From Chlorops oryzae (Eukaryota > Arthropoda > Insecta > Diptera > Chloropidae): a stretch of 64,000 bases of DNA. The notes beneath the pieces are model-generated. The model did not search any database and was not told the origin of the DNA. It saw nothing but the letters and a program-made list of their open reading frames with translations. The stretch covers positions 27,541,063 to 27,605,062 of the forward strand of contig CM035809.1 in assembly GCA_020466095.1 (NCBI GenBank), given 5' to 3'. The position numbers were made by a program, and so were the translations under genes. Of this stretch, positions 35,383 through 46,886 are shown piece by piece (the stretch's first letter is position 1; each line of letters starts with the position of its first letter).

Positions 35383-35549
35383 AGGGTATTCACAAAGGCT
35401 TGTTAAAACGTTGGAAAGTTGGAAAATCGGAAAATTGTGACTACTTAAAATATTTTTTAATGTTTTTTGTATCTTGCACAACTTTTTAAGCAGATAAAAT
35501 TTTCCGATTTTCCGACTTTACTATTTTCCAACGCCTTTGTGAATACCCC
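35383..35549. mobile_element. Family F: palindromic MITE, copy 3
   Basis: 167 bp, AGGGTATTCACAAAGGCTTG with inverted partner GCCTTTGTGAATACCCC, TA on both sides. First base diverged. Confidence 0.7.
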
Positions 35550-35989
35550 TAATATTTGTCTTAAAGGTTTTCCAGCTTCCATCTGAATTTCTTAAATTTA
35601 CTTGAATAATTCCGATTCATTTTACTAATGCTCAATTCATTGCTTTTCAGATCAACGTCAGGACATAAATATATACTCATGTCAATCATCATTCAATTAT
35701 CGAACTTAATATACTCAACTTTTCTATGGATATCGTTGAATCTACAATTCAAAGCGGTTTTAAAATTGTCGCTGTTTTTCTATAAAGCATTTTGGATTCA
35801 TCGATGGAGGATTCTGATGGTGAGTACCTTCAATGTATATTATGAATATAACTCGCAACATGATAGATATGTATGCCATATATTATTATGTATTTGCTAA
35901 GGGTTCGAACCCTTCGTAGGACTATTGTGCCGGTTTTCATTGGGAAGCTCTTGTCTCTCCTATGTGTAGTTTGTCTCTATTCCATTAGC
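35550..35989. other. Intergenic, no gene recognised
   Basis: A 90-codon open frame at 35628-35900 (plus strand) is hydrophobic, but I recognise no family, and the stretch ends at a LINE relic. Confidence 0.4.
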
Positions 35990-36240
35990 AGTGCTGTCCT
36001 TTTCTCATGAAGGACATTCTACTTTAGTGTGAATTGAGATTTCCTCATCCTCCCCACGGAAATCGCACCTCTCGTTCATGGCAAATCCCAGACGTGGTTT
36101 ATGCTTGCACAGGAGGCAGTGGCTGCTCCGAACTCCAATGACGACACTAATGTCCGGTCTGCTCAGTCTAAGCAGATCTCTTGTTTTCTTCATCGAGGAC
36201 TTCGGGAAGAATAGCTTAATCCTTTTTTTTTTGGCCCTCA
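35990..36240 (-). pseudogene. Non-LTR retrotransposon relic (C-terminal zinc-finger region)
   Basis: The minus-strand frame ending at 36005 contains LLRLSRPDISVVIGVRSSH followed by CLLCKHKPRLGF and CDFRGEDEE, the pattern C-x-L-x-x-H...RLG...C-x-x-C...E that closes the RNase H/C-terminal segment of I/Jockey-type LINE polyproteins (family knowledge). One cysteine of the finger is lost, and a stop follows soon after HTKVECPS. It abuts the 3' end of a DINE-like repeat, so the LINE was broken there or the DINE inserted in it. Confidence 0.6.
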
Positions 36241-36280
36241 GTAGCCAGGCATAGTTTAGAAATCGAATCGAAATTAACAC

Positions 36281-37119
36281 AAGTAAGGGTGTTATAGTAG
36301 CCTGACAATAAAATACCCGACACAGACACACATCTTCAAATAATTTTTTAAACCAGGCCCAAAAAAACAGGACCACTAAGAAATAATATTCAACAGGTTG
36401 TTAAGGCCATTAAGGGCCCCATATACCGACTTTTGTTAAATTTCTTTATGAAAACCACCCCTTTGACACGCCCACTTTTCCAATTTTTTTTTGGAATTCT
36501 AATCGGAGGCTGAAATTTACGCTCAAATTCTAAGTTTCATTGAAATATTTCGAAAAAGTCGGAGTTTGAGGCAATTTCGGGAGATTTGTGGCAGACCCTA
36601 GTACCGGAGGTACCCTTAAGAATGGACCTATCAAAAAACAATTTTGGAGGGGATGTTTATGGCTACAAAGGGAGCCTAAGTGCCAAATTTCAAGTCCCAT
36701 TTGAATTTCGGGTGTAGGGGACAATTTTCGAAAAACGCCCTTCTGCCACGCCCACTTTTCCAATTTTTGGAAATCATATTACTTGTCTTAGAATATGATC
36801 AAATATCAAATTTCATCAAAATATCTTGAAAAACTTCGATTTTAGAGCAGTTTTTGTGATTTTTGTAACAGACCCTAGTACTTGAGGTACCCCTAAAAAT
36901 GGTCCGATCGGCTCCATTCTCGAACTTGTTCTTACTCATGTCCCCGTGAGCACGCATACCAAATTTCGTCAAGATAGCTCAACTCTAATGTCTAAATCGA
37001 ATCTCCTAGTGACGCTAATCATTTCTATATACATTTTGTATGGTCTATCCCGACTGGTTCTGGGTGTTACACACAACCACACAAACGAAATATACCCTCG
37101 ACACAGAGTGTGTATAAAA
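36281..37119 (-). mobile_element. DINE-1/mini-me-like repeat, copy 3, complete
   Basis: Both ends present: the TATACACACTCTGTG hairpin side at 37119 and CTGTGTCGGGTATTTTATTG...CACCCTTACTT at 36281. Both internal half-units are visible. It lacks the foldback insertion of copy 1, so it shows the intact empty site (GATGTGTGTCTGTGTCGGG). Confidence 0.6.
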
Positions 37120-37294
37120 ATAATATTTGAGAAGGTGGAAAAAAGTGCAAATATACAAAACATCGTACCAACGTGCCATTCTGTTTTCAACGTACATACA
37201 TATGTATGTACATACTAGCTTTGATCAATTTTAGCATCACTAATTTCTGAGCCCTTCGTTGCCGTCTGTCTCCGTTCAAGTAAGGCTTGAGGCT

Positions 37295-37329
37295 TCAGTC
37301 TGTTTCTGTGCGCGAGTCTGTTCGGTCGT
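37295..37329 (+). promoter_or_regulatory. Inr + DPE core promoter
   Basis: The initiator TCAGTC (TCAKTY) places +1 at A37297. GGTCGT occupies exactly +28 to +33, matching the DPE consensus RGWYVT at all six positions. There is no TATA box. About 205 nt downstream lies AAG|GTTAGT (37500-37508), a plausible donor, so 37297-37502 may be a non-coding first exon. It could also be an internal promoter of an unrecognised retroelement, since fly LINEs use Inr+DPE promoters. Confidence 0.55.
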
Positions 37330-38421
37330 CAGTTTTCGGTTGTCTCGAGTCGCGGAAGGCGCAGTGTAATAAGTGTGCTAGGCAAGTGACTTTATTATTT
37401 TGTATCCCGATAAGTGCATTGTACTCTCCGTTCCCTGCGTGTCGTTCACAAAGTCAAGATCAGAAGGCGTTTATTTTTCTGCGCATCGTTAACAATTGTT
37501 AAGGTTAGTCATGTTTCTTATTAGTATTTCCCTTAATTCGGTCGTTTCTTTCAATGAATGTAATATGTTTAACACAAACAAGAGCAAAAAAACTATCGGC
37601 TTGCGCATGACATAGTCGGCAATTCATGCAAGTCATGTCTGCTTGTCAGGAGAGAGACAATTTGAGAGAATTTTTTTCTCTCATGTTTTTCATTTCTGCT
37701 GTGGTCAAACCGATTTGTTTTCTTTTTTTTTTGTATTAGTATTAGTTCCTACACATTTTCGTATACACTAGAGCCCTGCAATGACAATAAATGATCTAGT
37801 GAAGAGGACAATGCTTGCAAAAAGAGCGAGCGATTAAATTGTTTTGCATTTGAATGAAAGTAGAGAGAGCGTGCATTTTGTTTTTGCAAAGCAAACACTG
37901 AACTGTGCTTCTGCTTTGTTTTTTCAATACCACAACAGCGCGCTCGCTTATATGTATGTATTTGAATGTGTGCACTTAAATATTTGATAATTTATAGTTG
38001 ACTTTTTTATGTTAGTGCTTTTCTTTTCTTTGTTTTTATGCGCAACAATCAATGTACGCATGGCATGGCATGGTTTTCATCGGCTTGAGATTTATTGTTG
38101 GTTTCAAAACTGCTTAATTCAAGCTCTTGAAAGCCTAAATAAATTATTTTAAAACCGAATAAGATTGCGTGGGTACTTATTCCACGTGTGGAGCTTCTGT
38201 CACTCCTGATATTTTGAGATATTAAGATGAAAGTATAAATTTAGTAAGTGGGCGTCACAAAAAGATGCTTTTCAAAATTTAATTTTTCTCCTCAATAAAA
38301 ATTTTGTGGGGATGACATTGGGCGGAACACAAAAACTTTTTTTATCCGTCTTTCATTCTTCATTGTCAACCTACATACATATGTATGTATTGAATTTTAA
38401 ACTTTTATGAATTTCCATATG
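37330..38421. other. Possible 5' exon and intron, otherwise anonymous
   Basis: Up to about 37502 the sequence is unusually GC-balanced and AG-poor, like a leader. Beyond it are AT-rich DNA and a few short repeats (GGCATGGCATGG near 38060). No coding exon is recognised. Confidence 0.35.
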
Positions 38422-38873
38422 CAGGCGAGCCTGACAATAAAATTCCCGACATAGGCACACATGTTTAAATAGTTTTTGAACAACGCCCAAAAAACAGGAC
38501 CACTAAGTTAGAATATTCAAGAGGTTTTATAGGCCATTAGGGGCCCCATATATCGACTTTTGTTAAATTTCTTTATGAAAACAGCCCCTTTGACACGCCC
38601 AATTTTCCAATTTTTTTTTGGAATTCTAATCGGAGGCTGAAAATTACGCTCAAATTCTAAGTTTCATTAAAATATTTCGAAAAAGTCAGATTTTGAGGCA
38701 GTTTTTGTGATTTTCGTAACAGACCCTAGTACTGGAGGTACCTCTAAAAATGGTCCGATCGGGTCCATTCTCGAACTTGTTCTTACTCATGTCCCTGTGA
38801 GCACGCATACCAAATTTTGTCAATATAGCTTAACTCCTTCGATAAGAAAACTGTACACAGACAGGCAGACGGA
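38422..38873 (-). mobile_element. DINE-1/mini-me-like repeat, copy 4, truncated
   Basis: Starts at the 3' end (complement of TATTGTCAGGCTCGCC) and runs to the TTTTCTTATCGAAGGAGTTA word and a remnant of the GTCTGTCTG run near 38870. It lacks one internal half-unit and the 5' hairpin. Confidence 0.6.
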
Positions 38874-39020
38874 TATCACTATCCCATCTTTCCCCGTCTG
38901 GTATATACAGGTTAATATATTCGCACAACGTTCCACTACATTTCCCTCGGTTAGACAGTGGCAATAATCACTTCAAATCATGGCTTAATTCTATTTCTGT
39001 CGACCTCATCGAAATATTTT

Positions 39021-39179
39021 GAATCCACCGCAATGAAATTTCCATTTTTGTTTTTTTTTTTTTTTTTACTTATTTTGCTTACGTCAAAATCATCGGATAT
39101 TTAAAGAGCAATTGGAAATTGCAAAATTAAGTCAAAATTGTGGCATCCGAAATGAAATAAAATTTCATTACGGCGATTC
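39021..39179. repeat. Small inverted repeat (159 bp)
   Basis: GAATCCACCGCAATGAAATTT at the left matches the complement of AAATTTCATTACGGCGATTC at the right with few mismatches. Probable MITE; the target duplication is not clear. Confidence 0.5.
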
Positions 39180-40976
39180 AATGTTTTTGTTTTTTTTATT
39201 CGATTTTAATTTTTTCCTTTTTAATTAAATTCTGTAACGAGCTATGCAAATTCTAAAACGCATTCGCATAAACAGAAACACGAACATTTCATTTCGATTT
39301 CGATTTCATTACATTTCATAAATGGAAAATTTCGATAAATCATGAAAATCATTGCGTTCCTCCGACGAATGAGGAATGCTGTGCAATCGGAGAATTCTCG
39401 GGAATGGGGAAGTGGCTGGAGCTCTGGATAAAAATCGAACCACAACAATCGCAGAGCGCAGCGTATTCGAATTCTAATTCATTTGTGGCTGCCCCGAGTG
39501 CGGTTTTCGTATGAGGGCCTAAGCACAATGCAATTGCAATTTCATGCAGAACTTGGGAAAAATCGTATTTTAGCCAAAAAAAACAAAAATATTAAAAAAA
39601 AAATAATTTCATTTCATTTCGTTGAAGCTCTCGCGTGTGTTCGTTCGCTCATTGGATACTGAACATGCGAAAATTTAATTTTCAATTTTTCTCTTTTTTT
39701 TCATGTTTTTTTTTGTGTTCATTTTTAATAAAAATTGATTTCGCATTTGTTCCGAGTCAAAAGTTCGATCCATTGGCAAGATGGATAGAGGGAGGGCAAG
39801 GGAAGATCCGAGGAATATTAGGCATGAGAGAGACACTGACAAATGGAATCGCTTGAAAACGCAAATCCACGCTTTGTACTTCATAGTTTTGTGGCTTTTC
39901 GGTAATAATGGCCTTTAATTTCGTTCAGCGCGTTTGCACTTTTGGCTCGTTGGGTCGTTGGTGGTCCTGCTGACTCGTCGATGGTTCGGGTACTCTCATA
40001 TTCAAGTGATTTTTCATTAATTCGAAACTGCCAAATGTTACATTCTTTGCTCCAAATCATATGTGGAAATTGTTGGATAATTTCTTTTATTTTTTAGCAT
40101 TTTTTTTTCCAACTTTTCATTGTTCAAAATTAAGAAAAATAAATTGAATCGTTTAGCCAGATGGTGATGGTGGTGCTTTTGACTCATAATCGGAAGGTTA
40201 TGATGAACGATCGACTTATTTCAGAACAATCAAATTTATGGCACATATATCTCAGGAAATTTCAATAAAGTTTCTCTCAAGGCTTTGAGATTCAATTGAT
40301 TCGATGAATAATAATGCCAGGCGTAAAAAGTTTATGGGGCAACATCAAGGAGATACTCCACTTGGCCAAGAACGCGTTAAGTGCTTTCTCGTGCGGTGTA
40401 TATTTTATAGAGAGAGTGGTGAGATGAGGTAGAAAAATGTCAGAAATAAAAGAGAAAATAATTTGAAAACTTGAAAGAAGAAGAAGGAATTGAATTTAAA
40501 AAACAAAAAGGAGAAAGGAGGAAATCTCTTGAACTCAAACCATAATTTTTGAAAACATTTCAATTAACCACAGTCGACAGGTGTAGGAATTAATAAAAGT
40601 TTATTTTTTGTTTTATTTTTTGGGCTGTGAAATAAATTTGCATTTAGAAAAAATCCTTCAAATCTACTTGTCGCCTGTCTTCAAAAAGATTAAAAAAATA
40701 AAATTAATATCAGTCAATTAATCGAATGCTGTGAAAATAATGACACTCTTTATTATTTGATCACGATGATGCAAAACTTCAATCGTTGTGAAAGGACTTC
40801 TGGGCAGTGATGCCAAAACTACTTATTATGGTATCTCAGCAGGTTGAACTTCTTTTTGGTACGATTTTTACAAACCTCGGTCCTACGATTTAGCTTCATT
40901 TCTGTTAACAGCAAATTTTTAATTCATGTTCACAAAAATAATTTTAGTTCTATGAAAAAGAAAATATGTTCTGTAT
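39180..40976. other. Intergenic, no gene recognised
   Basis: AT-rich with poly-T runs and TTTCATTTC repeats near 39280-39320 and 39607-39620. A GATGGTGATGGTGG run is near 40160. No convincing ORF. Confidence 0.45.
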
Positions 40977-41098
40977 GGCCCATTTGCTACTATTCGAAAG
41001 TTTTCCTCCTGATAAACAAAAAAATTTGTATGAAAATGTTGACATTTTGAGAGGATATCGTGACGATAATCTTTACCCGGAACTGTAGCAAATGGGCC
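40977..41098. repeat. Small inverted repeat (122 bp)
   Basis: GGCCCATTTGCTAC at 40977 is inverted perfectly at 41085-41098 (GTAGCAAATGGGCC). Probable miniature element. Confidence 0.5.
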
Positions 41099-41244
41099 TA
41101 AGTGCGTCAATTTATGTTCGGAAATTTTTTTTAATAGTTAATTGGTTTTTGGAAAATAAATTACCCCTGAAGATGACGGAAAAAACCGTCGAAACGTTGG
41201 GAAGGAAAAAATGAATTGAAATTGAAAATTTTCATTTGCATTAA

Positions 41245-41980
41245 GGGGGTCTTCTCGTTGAGCAACTTTTTTTTTCGACTTTTTTTTTTGCATTTATTTA
41301 TAGCTTGGGTAGTTGTGAATATGCCCCTAAAAGGATTTTTTGAAATTCGAAATAGTTTAGAGGATATAGCCTTCTTTGTCGAGCAAGATCTGCGCTAAAA
41401 CGAGTAATTTTTGCGTTGCTTCAAACTTTAAACGCGTTTATCTCGAAACCACGTTTTTCGAACTGGCGGCCATGATATCTCCAGTTCAACTGAACCGATT
41501 TTCATGAAACAAAGTGGAATCGACGCAGAATTGTCACCATTCTCGGGTGAACCTCGACCATAATTTTAAAAAATTTTTTACTATTTTTTTTTTTTACACT
41601 AAACTACAAAAAAAAAAGCCCGAAATTGAAATTTTTTTTTGAATGGCCGCCATTTTGTCAAAAAAAATCACAAAATTAAGCTTGAGGTTCACCCGAGAAT
41701 CACATCTATACTGATTATAACCCCGTTTTTTTTTTCCATTTCGGACGCTCCGGAGACCCGGAATCGTGGCCGCCGTGACGGCACCTTTTTTTTCACCACC
41801 AACTTTGAAGTCTCATTACTTTTTGAACAGCCCACGTATCGAGGCAAAAAAATTTTTTTTATTTACTTTGAACCTTTTGTAATACAATAAATAAAAAAAG
41901 TTTTCAATTATTCTTTGCGTTTTCAAATAAGAATTTTTTTAAAAAGGGTCCAAAAAACGGGTTTTCAATGAGAAGACCCC
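41245..41980. mobile_element. TTAA-flanked MITE (piggyBac-like target)
   Basis: TTAA at 41241-41244 and 41981-41984. Ends GGGGGTCTTCTCGTTGA and TCAATGAGAAGACCCCC. A second internal inverted pair, TCTCGGGTGAACCTCGA (41552) and GAGGTTCACCCGAGA (41684), and GGCGGCCATG/GAATGGCCGCCAT words near 41465 and 41640 suggest internal dyad structure. 736 bp, no transposase. Confidence 0.75.
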
Positions 41981-41984
41981 CTTA

Positions 41985-42707
41985 AGCGAAAACTTTATTG
42001 ATTTTACTTGCGTCATTCTTCTAGTCGTTTTCTATGTAAATATTTTGTATTATATTGATTGGCCCTCTGCTTCATATGTCCATGTCAAACGTGAAAGCTC
42101 ATTTCTTTCGGCCTCTGATTAAAGAATGTTCGTCAAACCTAGGAGTTAAAAGTTAGAAACTTCTAGGCTTGATTAAGGGTATCTTTTTCGGGGTTTGCCC
42201 GAACACTTTGGTCAAAGCTAAGATAAACTAGTCATTCCGGGATGAGAAGGCATATCGACCTCTGACTATGACACACTTGTAGGTATAGTAAAAATCAGTT
42301 AACGTGAAGGGGAAACTTTCAATAAAAAGGAACGTGTCAGTCATATTCATTTCATTCGGTTTATTGGTGTTATCACAATTGTTATCGAGAATAGACCTCA
42401 ATCGTTCTTCCACCAAGAGATGTGGGATATTCCAAAAGAAAATGTTTGATACTCTGATTAGCTTTGTGGGAGTGTTTTATTGTAAGAAAATTATATGTAA
42501 GTGGCTGCTTTTGAGGCGTTATCCTGGAAAATCTATCTTTCTATGAGAATTTTTATCAAAAAATTAGGTCTAATGGGCCAAAGGGTTTTCCATTTTGCAT
42601 AGTGAAAAATATCGGAATACTTTTGAAAAATATCGATGGAAAAATAAATCATTAAAATCAGTTTTACACTGAAAATGATATTCATAAAGCTCATTTAAGA
42701 TTCTTAT
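41985..42707. other. Intergenic, no gene recognised
   Basis: Nothing recognisable beyond short overlapping open frames at 42228-42546. Confidence 0.45.
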
Positions 42708-43461
42708 GCTATGTTCTCACTATAGGGGTTAAGTTCTTAGCCCGATACTTTAACTCAGAGCGTTCATATCAGCTTCGAGCGAGTTAAGGTTTACTAACGT
42801 CATATGACCCAGCCGGAAAGTTCACTACTTCTGCACTACTTCCGAAGTGGTGAAAATTCATACTGCGGCTACTCGCATTACTAACCCTAACTGTTAATGA
42901 ATATTGTTGGGAGATGGCCGCTGTTTGCATTACATGCATGCGATAATGTCCGGCTTGGGAGTTTGAAATCTAAAAAACGCCTAAGGTATATCTGATATAC
43001 TATATCATCGAGAAATTGTAAATAAAAATGGAATTTGCTTAATTAGAAATGCTTAAAGAAGCTGAAAAAGCCAAAGGAATATTGGAAGCAATAATATCAG
43101 AAGAGCATTACAATGTCCGCAGGAACAAAAAAAGATTAATGGAGCTAATAGTGAAAGCGGCATCACAAAACCTTCCACGACCTGTGATCAAAAATTACAT
43201 ATCCAAATACGTGCATCCTTCCCCACTCATTTTCTGCACGTGAAAGCTTCCTGCCAGTGTCGTATTAAATTTTTACCCGGTTTTTGTACTCGGTGTTAGC
43301 AAATGTAACTGAAAATTTCTAATGCAACTCTGCGCTAACCTTAGAGTTAAATGTTAACCCAGGGTATATTTTCGGGTTAGATGATTTTTTTTATATGTGT
43401 TTTGACATTTGAAACCCTGGGTTTCGCCGATTACCCTATCCCGGCCTAGTGAGAACATAGC
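42708..43461. mobile_element. Family L: inverted-repeat element with a small ORF
   Basis: The perfect 17-bp ends ATGCTATGTTCTCACTA (42706-42722) and its complement (43447-43463) enclose 754 bp. No clear target duplication beyond AT/AT. A lysine-rich frame at 43049-43243 (MLKEAEKAKGILEAIIS...) starts with a true ATG and is open for 64 codons. I do not recognise it. Confidence 0.6.
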
Positions 43462-44065
43462 ATTATTCATCTTCCTGACAAAATATAGGTACACAATATT
43501 CGCTCGATTTAGGCTAGGAGCACTTGTATCTAAATGAATTCAGTATTTGAAGGATGACAATGTCATGTGTTTCGGTGGTTTTGAAAGGGAAATGCTTATG
43601 TCTGGAATATGCAGTCCAGTTTGAGGAATACTGTTAATTCAATAAGTGCGATTTTCGGTGGGAATTTTATTTAGAAAAAATGGAAGAAATAGATAATTAG
43701 GGGTTTTCTTTGGGAAATTCACTCAAGAAAATAACCCAAAACAGCGTCAAACCAATAAAAAAAAATATAAAAAAAATTTAAAAAAATAAAAAACGAAAAA
43801 AGCAACAAAAAAACTCATCAGTTAACCTTTCTCACTGGGGCCCGCGAAATATTTTGTGGGGACAAAGAGTAAAGACTTATCCAATCAAGGACTCAGCCGA
43901 AGCTGGGGAAATCTGCTGACCGAAGGTTGGCTTTCAAGCTGCGAGATATTATTCTCAGAAGCTCAAAAATGTTCTTGTATTTAAGATGCTTCGAAATTGA
44001 AACTCTAGGCTTTCCAAACCCGCAGAAGAGTCACAATTTTGTATTATTGTATTATTGGATGTTTA
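43462..44065. other. Intergenic, A-rich
   Basis: An A-rich stretch near 43740-43815. No gene. Confidence 0.45.
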
Positions 44066-44303
44066 GGCCATGATACAAGAAAACAAGATAGCGCCACTTG
44101 AGAGAGGAAACGTCACAAACTCAAAATCGCGATTCGTTGTTGTTGTTTCCCATGTTAAACCGGATTTTTACTTTTTTGAATAGCATGGGAAACAACAACA
44201 ATTTCTTGCTCAGTGACGTCACAAACACAATTTTCGGCTCTCAGAGAGAGCCACAAAATAGCGGTACTGAAGTGGCGCTTTCTTGTTTTCTTGTATCATG
44301 GTC
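44066..44303. mobile_element. Family M: 238-bp TA-flanked MITE
   Basis: TA at 44064-44065 and 44304-44305. Terminal inverted repeats of about 34 bp start GGCCATGATACAAGAAAACA. A second inner inverted pair GTTGTTGTTTCCCATG and CATGGGAAACAACAAC gives a double hairpin. Confidence 0.8.
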
Positions 44304-45581
44304 TAGGCATAGTATTAAGAATAGGAATGTGGATTTGATGAACGCAAACGATATTTAATACACATAAATACTTATATGTACCTATATATGTGTAGAAAAC
44401 ATGGTTACAAAGAAGCAGAAGCATTTCCTCTTCCGTCGGTTTTCGTGTCATAATCACATGCTTGCATAACGTGAAAATGTGTTTTCAGGTACATACCTTG
44501 TTTATTAAGTTACATAAACTTTTTCAATTAACTCGACTTGCATCCGTCTTAAGATTGCTTAGACAGAAAGAGACATAGAGTGAGAGAGGGAGAGAGGGAG
44601 AGAGAGAGAGAGTGGCGGCAAAGTAAAGGTGCTGAAATAGGCTTTGATGTCGAACGTTGTAACAAAGTTAAATTGCGCAACGCACAAAAACGGAGGAAAA
44701 CTGGCTGATGGCTGATTACTTAAAAAGTTGGCAACCAAGTAGAAACTCTCTCAGAGCGATATCGTCAAATATGAAATTTCGAGTTAGTCGTAGCCTTTAT
44801 TAATAATAACACAGAAGTAAGAAAAACAAATGTTAAAGAAAAGAAAATGTGTGTGTGTGTGTGGGAAATCATAAAGCTTCCTTTAGAGACTTAATTATTT
44901 TACACTTGGGTGCAACCCATTCGCCTTAGGGTATGCAACGAAAACCGAAAGCCCTCAACTTCATTGAATGTTTGATTAAATATGCTGCATAACAAATCAC
45001 TTTGTCAAAACCCCGAAGCCAAAATCAATCAAGTTTACGAAAACTTTCTTCAACGCGCTGCATGCACTCGCCTGCTCACGTCTCCGTGGCGTCGGTGGCG
45101 GCGTCGGCGGCTGCTGGGATGTGTGTCATACTTTGGATACGCAGCAAATAAAATCGTTGCCTTAGATGAACATTAATTTAATCGATATTCATGTGTAATC
45201 ATGTGAAACACGTACGAGTTTTCGGTTCAAACATTAGTTCGAAGGGATTTGCATTTACCGAAAATTAATGAGCGAAGTCAAAACTGAACCGAAGCGCGCA
45301 TTCAATGAATTTGTTGTAAGTAAGGAAGGAAATAAACTGCGGAATCGATCGATAACATGAAATGTGAGGAATCGGAAACAACCGAACAACTGAGGAGAAT
45401 ATTAATTCGGAAAAGCTTTCTTTCCGATCAAATGCGATTTAGGCCGCAATTTATGAAAAATTTCTTAAATCCATTTCACTTCAGCGATAAGTCAGGGACA
45501 GATTTGGACAGAAAATATGTTGGTTTTCGAAGGATTAAGTGTTGATCTTTCTTAAGCTTTTCGAGAGAAAGATGTCCTTCA
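44304..45581. other. Intergenic with GA and GCG simple repeats
   Basis: GAGAGGGAGAGAGGGAGAG run near 44580-44612, a TG run near 44850 and GGCGTCGGTGGCGGCGTCGG near 45090. No gene recognised. Confidence 0.45.
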
Positions 45582-45797
45582 CTGTTGCCAGCTTAGGCGA
45601 ATCTCCCCTAAATCAGAAGACATTTATGATCTTAAGTGGAGTCTAAGGGCAGACAAGTGGTCACTGAAATTTTTATAGGACCTTATGGGGCCAAGATTTT
45701 GTTTTTTTGAAGATTTTAAAATTCAATTTTAGGGAATTTTTTCCTTGTTTTGAGACATTCAGGGGAATATTCCCCTAAAAATCTGGCAACAGGACAT
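45582..45797. mobile_element. Family O: small inverted-repeat element
   Basis: CTGTTGCCAG at 45582 and CTGGCAACAG at 45783-45792, extended by TTAGG/CCTAA words. The direct repeats TGTCCTTCA (45573-45581 and 45798-45806) look like a 9-bp or 8-bp target duplication, but the right end has five extra bases. Confidence 0.5.
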
Positions 45798-46235
45798 TGT
45801 CCTTCACAGTTGCTTAAACTAATCAGTTCATCTGTGATGACAGCTGTCATTGTTATACATTGAAGAAGGGCATCGGTGTATCGTAACTATTAATTTATAT
45901 TAATCAACGAACAAGAAGCCATTTAACCCATTTCATTCTATCGTATTCAGATTGAAGCCATTTGCTTACAAAAAAGTAAAAGATTAAGTTTGGAAATGCT
46001 TGAAAAAGTGACTCAATATTGACTGTGGCAAGGGGTCCATGAATAAGAAGCAATCCGAAAATGCTTGTGCTTTAGCTGGACTATCAGAGACTTAGATATG
46101 ATCGTACGCAGAAAATTATTCCAGGAGAGGCATTAGGCACTCTAAAAAATTAGATTGTGGCTGAGTTCTCATCTTCCTTTTGAAATCTCGTATTTCGGAT
46201 TCCGTTTCAACGCCCAAAACCACCGACTATAAGTT
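45798..46235. other. Intergenic, no gene recognised
   Basis: Nothing recognisable. Confidence 0.45.
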
Positions 46236-46535
46236 CGCATTCTGATCAACCGTCTCCGGAGGTTTCGATAGCTCAGTGGTTTAAACTGTGACTCGACAGT
46301 CGTGAGCTTCAGGGCGTAATGGTTAAGACGTTCGCCCAGCGAAGAGGAGGTCAGCGGTTCAAGGCTCGGCCGAGGCGAGAAAATTTAAAGAGATCAAAGA
46401 GAAAAAGATTTATAAATAGAAACAAATAAATAAAGAAAAAATATAATAATTTAATAAAAATAAAAAATTATTAATAAAAGAAGGTTTAAAAAAAAGTCAA
46501 AGCAAAAGATAAATTTTTTTTCCCAGTCGCTGGTG
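46236..46535 (+). repeat. SINE-like repeat with two fused tRNA-like heads
   Basis: The first head, TAGCTCAGTGGTTTAAACTG, matches 33291-33315 and breaks off after GACAGTCGTGAG. A second head follows (GGGCGTAATGGTTAAGACG...CAGCGGTTCAAGGCTCGGCC, with A-box and B-box words), then an A/T tail and CCCAGTCGCTGGTGGC as in the 33 kb copy. The chimeric structure suggests head exchange. Confidence 0.5.
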
Positions 46536-46886
46536 GCAGTTGATTTAACCGCGAGACAGTTGTATCAACCACCAGGTAGTTATGTCCTTATTGACTGTGT
46601 TTGTTCTGTTGAATTGACCGCTACTACACATAAGTTAACAATTAACGGTGAACTCGGTTATTTTAACATGCTTTTTCAGTTAATATAACTACCTTTTTCT
46701 CTCGGTGTAAAAACTAAATAAGAATTATCGATTCAAATGCAGAAAAATAGCACAATATATTATCCCAGACTTTCAGTTTTATGGACCCCATTCCAATAAA
46801 AAGAAGAAAAAATGCATTTGAAAACGAAAAATGTACCCCCGGGTGCCTTGCCACCCACATAAGTCTTGAAAAGATCACATTTTGTT

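Noticed and set aside
34557..35489. Long low-complexity ORFs over the GA tract
   Set aside because: Artefacts of the purine repeat; no complex sequence supports a protein.
41166..41200. Hammerhead-ribozyme-like core (CTGAAGA, hairpin, CGAAAC)
   Set aside because: There is an extra base between the CUGANGA box and stem II, and I cannot find a closing stem III/stem I pair. It fits a dispersed-repeat end better.
44098..44358. 86-codon ORF
   Set aside because: It is contained largely in the 238-bp MITE M and its inverted repeats.
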